Part shown: piece after piece, positions 63,719-64,000 of the stretch
Position numbering within the stretch: position 1 is the stretch's first letter
Layout of the letters: every line of letters starts with the position of its first letter
Assembly: GCA_965212025.1 (NCBI GenBank)
Contig: OZ243039.1
Coordinates: forward strand, 1,178,001 to 1,242,000
Length of the DNA: 64,000 nt
Reading direction: 5' to 3'
DNA from: G965212025 sp965212025
GTDB lineage: Bacteria; Pseudomonadota; Gammaproteobacteria; Poriferisulfidales; Oxydemutatoraceae
Made by a program: the position numbers and the translations under genes
The notes under the pieces: model-generated
The model's database searches: none
Told to the model about the DNA's origin: nothing
What the model saw: only the letters and a program-made list of their open reading frames with translations

Positions 63719-64000
63719 GTGATTCTCGATAAAATCCGGCGGCTGTTGAGCCGCAAAGAAGTCGAAACAGATAACCGCAAGCATGCTTTGGATCTTGCTT
63801 TCGCAGTCCTGCTTGTAGAAGTTGCCTATGCTGATTTTTCAACAGAAAGGGTTGAGCTTGACACCATCTGCAAAAAGATTTCCACAAGACAGGGTCTTTC
63901 GAGCAGTGAAGCCAGTGCCTTGCTGGAAGATGCCGTGGCGGAACACGCACAAAGTATTTCTATCTATGACTACGTGAAGTGCATCAACAAAGGAGCCACT
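63719..64000 (+). CDS. TerB-like protein (5' part; continues past the window)
   Basis: An open frame from GTG at 63719 to the window end, 94 codons. ALDLAFAVLLVEVAYADFSTERVEL resembles the TerB/DjlA-type helical domain with its acidic metal-binding residues, and SISIYDYVKCINKGA is the expected later helix. Such domains are linked to tellurite resistance and membrane stress, but many are uncharacterised. It probably forms an operon with hspQ. The C-terminus cannot be seen. Confidence 0.7.
   Translation, partial: MILDKIRRLLSRKEVETDNRKHALDLAFAVLLVEVAYADFSTERVELDTICKKISTRQGLSSSEASALLEDAVAEHAQSISIYDYVKCINKGAT

Overview
The window looks like the chromosome of a Gram-negative proteobacterium, most likely a gammaproteobacterium. 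Lipopolysaccharide core genes (hldD, a GT9 heptosyltransferase, waaA), tolC, btuB-type receptor, ubiG, ispB, bolA and hspQ all point that way. It is a methylotroph (or at least a formaldehyde/formate oxidiser). It carries fae, mtdB, mch, beta-RFAP synthase, most of a methylofuran gene set and a two-subunit NAD-linked molybdenum/tungsten formate dehydrogenase. It also carries part of a virulence-type type III secretion system (T3SS), which is unusual for a methylotroph and suggests contact with a eukaryotic host. No species is assigned.

Layout. 1-5.5 kb: pterin carbinolamine dehydratase, formate dehydrogenase fdh1B-fdh1A, rpmB-rpmG. 5.7-9.2 kb: a 1146-residue unknown protein that could be a secreted effector. 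9.5-19.9 kb: a C-terminal processing protease with an apparent AUA start, a CaCA exchanger, isocitrate lyase, isocitrate dehydrogenase, an unknown lipoprotein, a DUF454 membrane protein, a MetX-family acyltransferase and citrate synthase. 20-25.3 kb: LPS core and tolC genes. 25.3-30.4 kb: thiC, a TonB-dependent receptor and a DUF457 membrane protein. 30.5-36.3 kb: first C1 cluster (ATP-grasp, mch, ATP-grasp, mtdB, beta-RFAP synthase, SCO protein). 36.9-42.8 kb: T3SS island. 43.2-47.5 kb: homocysteine methyltransferase, leuA, a CitG/MdcB-like gene and fae. 47.5-55.3 kb: second C1 cofactor cluster (HisA-like, mfnD/F/E/B-like, pabB, DUF447, dihydropteroate synthase-like). 55.4-58.9 kb: an rRNA operon that begins with tRNA-Ala and has 23S and 5S but no 16S. 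59-64 kb: a frameshifted glycosyltransferase, ubiG, a HAD phosphatase, bolA, ispB, hspQ and the start of a TerB-like gene.

How it fits together. Fae condenses formaldehyde with tetrahydromethanopterin (H4MPT), MtdB and Mch oxidise the adduct to formyl level, and formate is oxidised by Fdh1. The formyltransferase/hydrolase (fhc) genes are not in this window. The cofactor genes around these enzymes supply H4MPT (beta-RFAP synthase, pABA from PabB, a dihydropteroate synthase-like protein) and methylofuran (MfnB, MfnE, MfnF and MfnD-like proteins). The T3SS island supplies an inner-membrane export component, a C-ring component and a translocon operon with two chaperones; the rest of the apparatus must lie elsewhere.

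The most notable points are the detached rRNA operon, the T3SS in a methylotroph, a cluster of indels in a repetitive C-ring gene, a slippery A9 run joining two cofactor genes, a frameshift in a glycosyltransferase, and non-standard start codons suggested for ctpA (ATA) and gltA (ACG). All calls come from reading the sequence; no database search was run.
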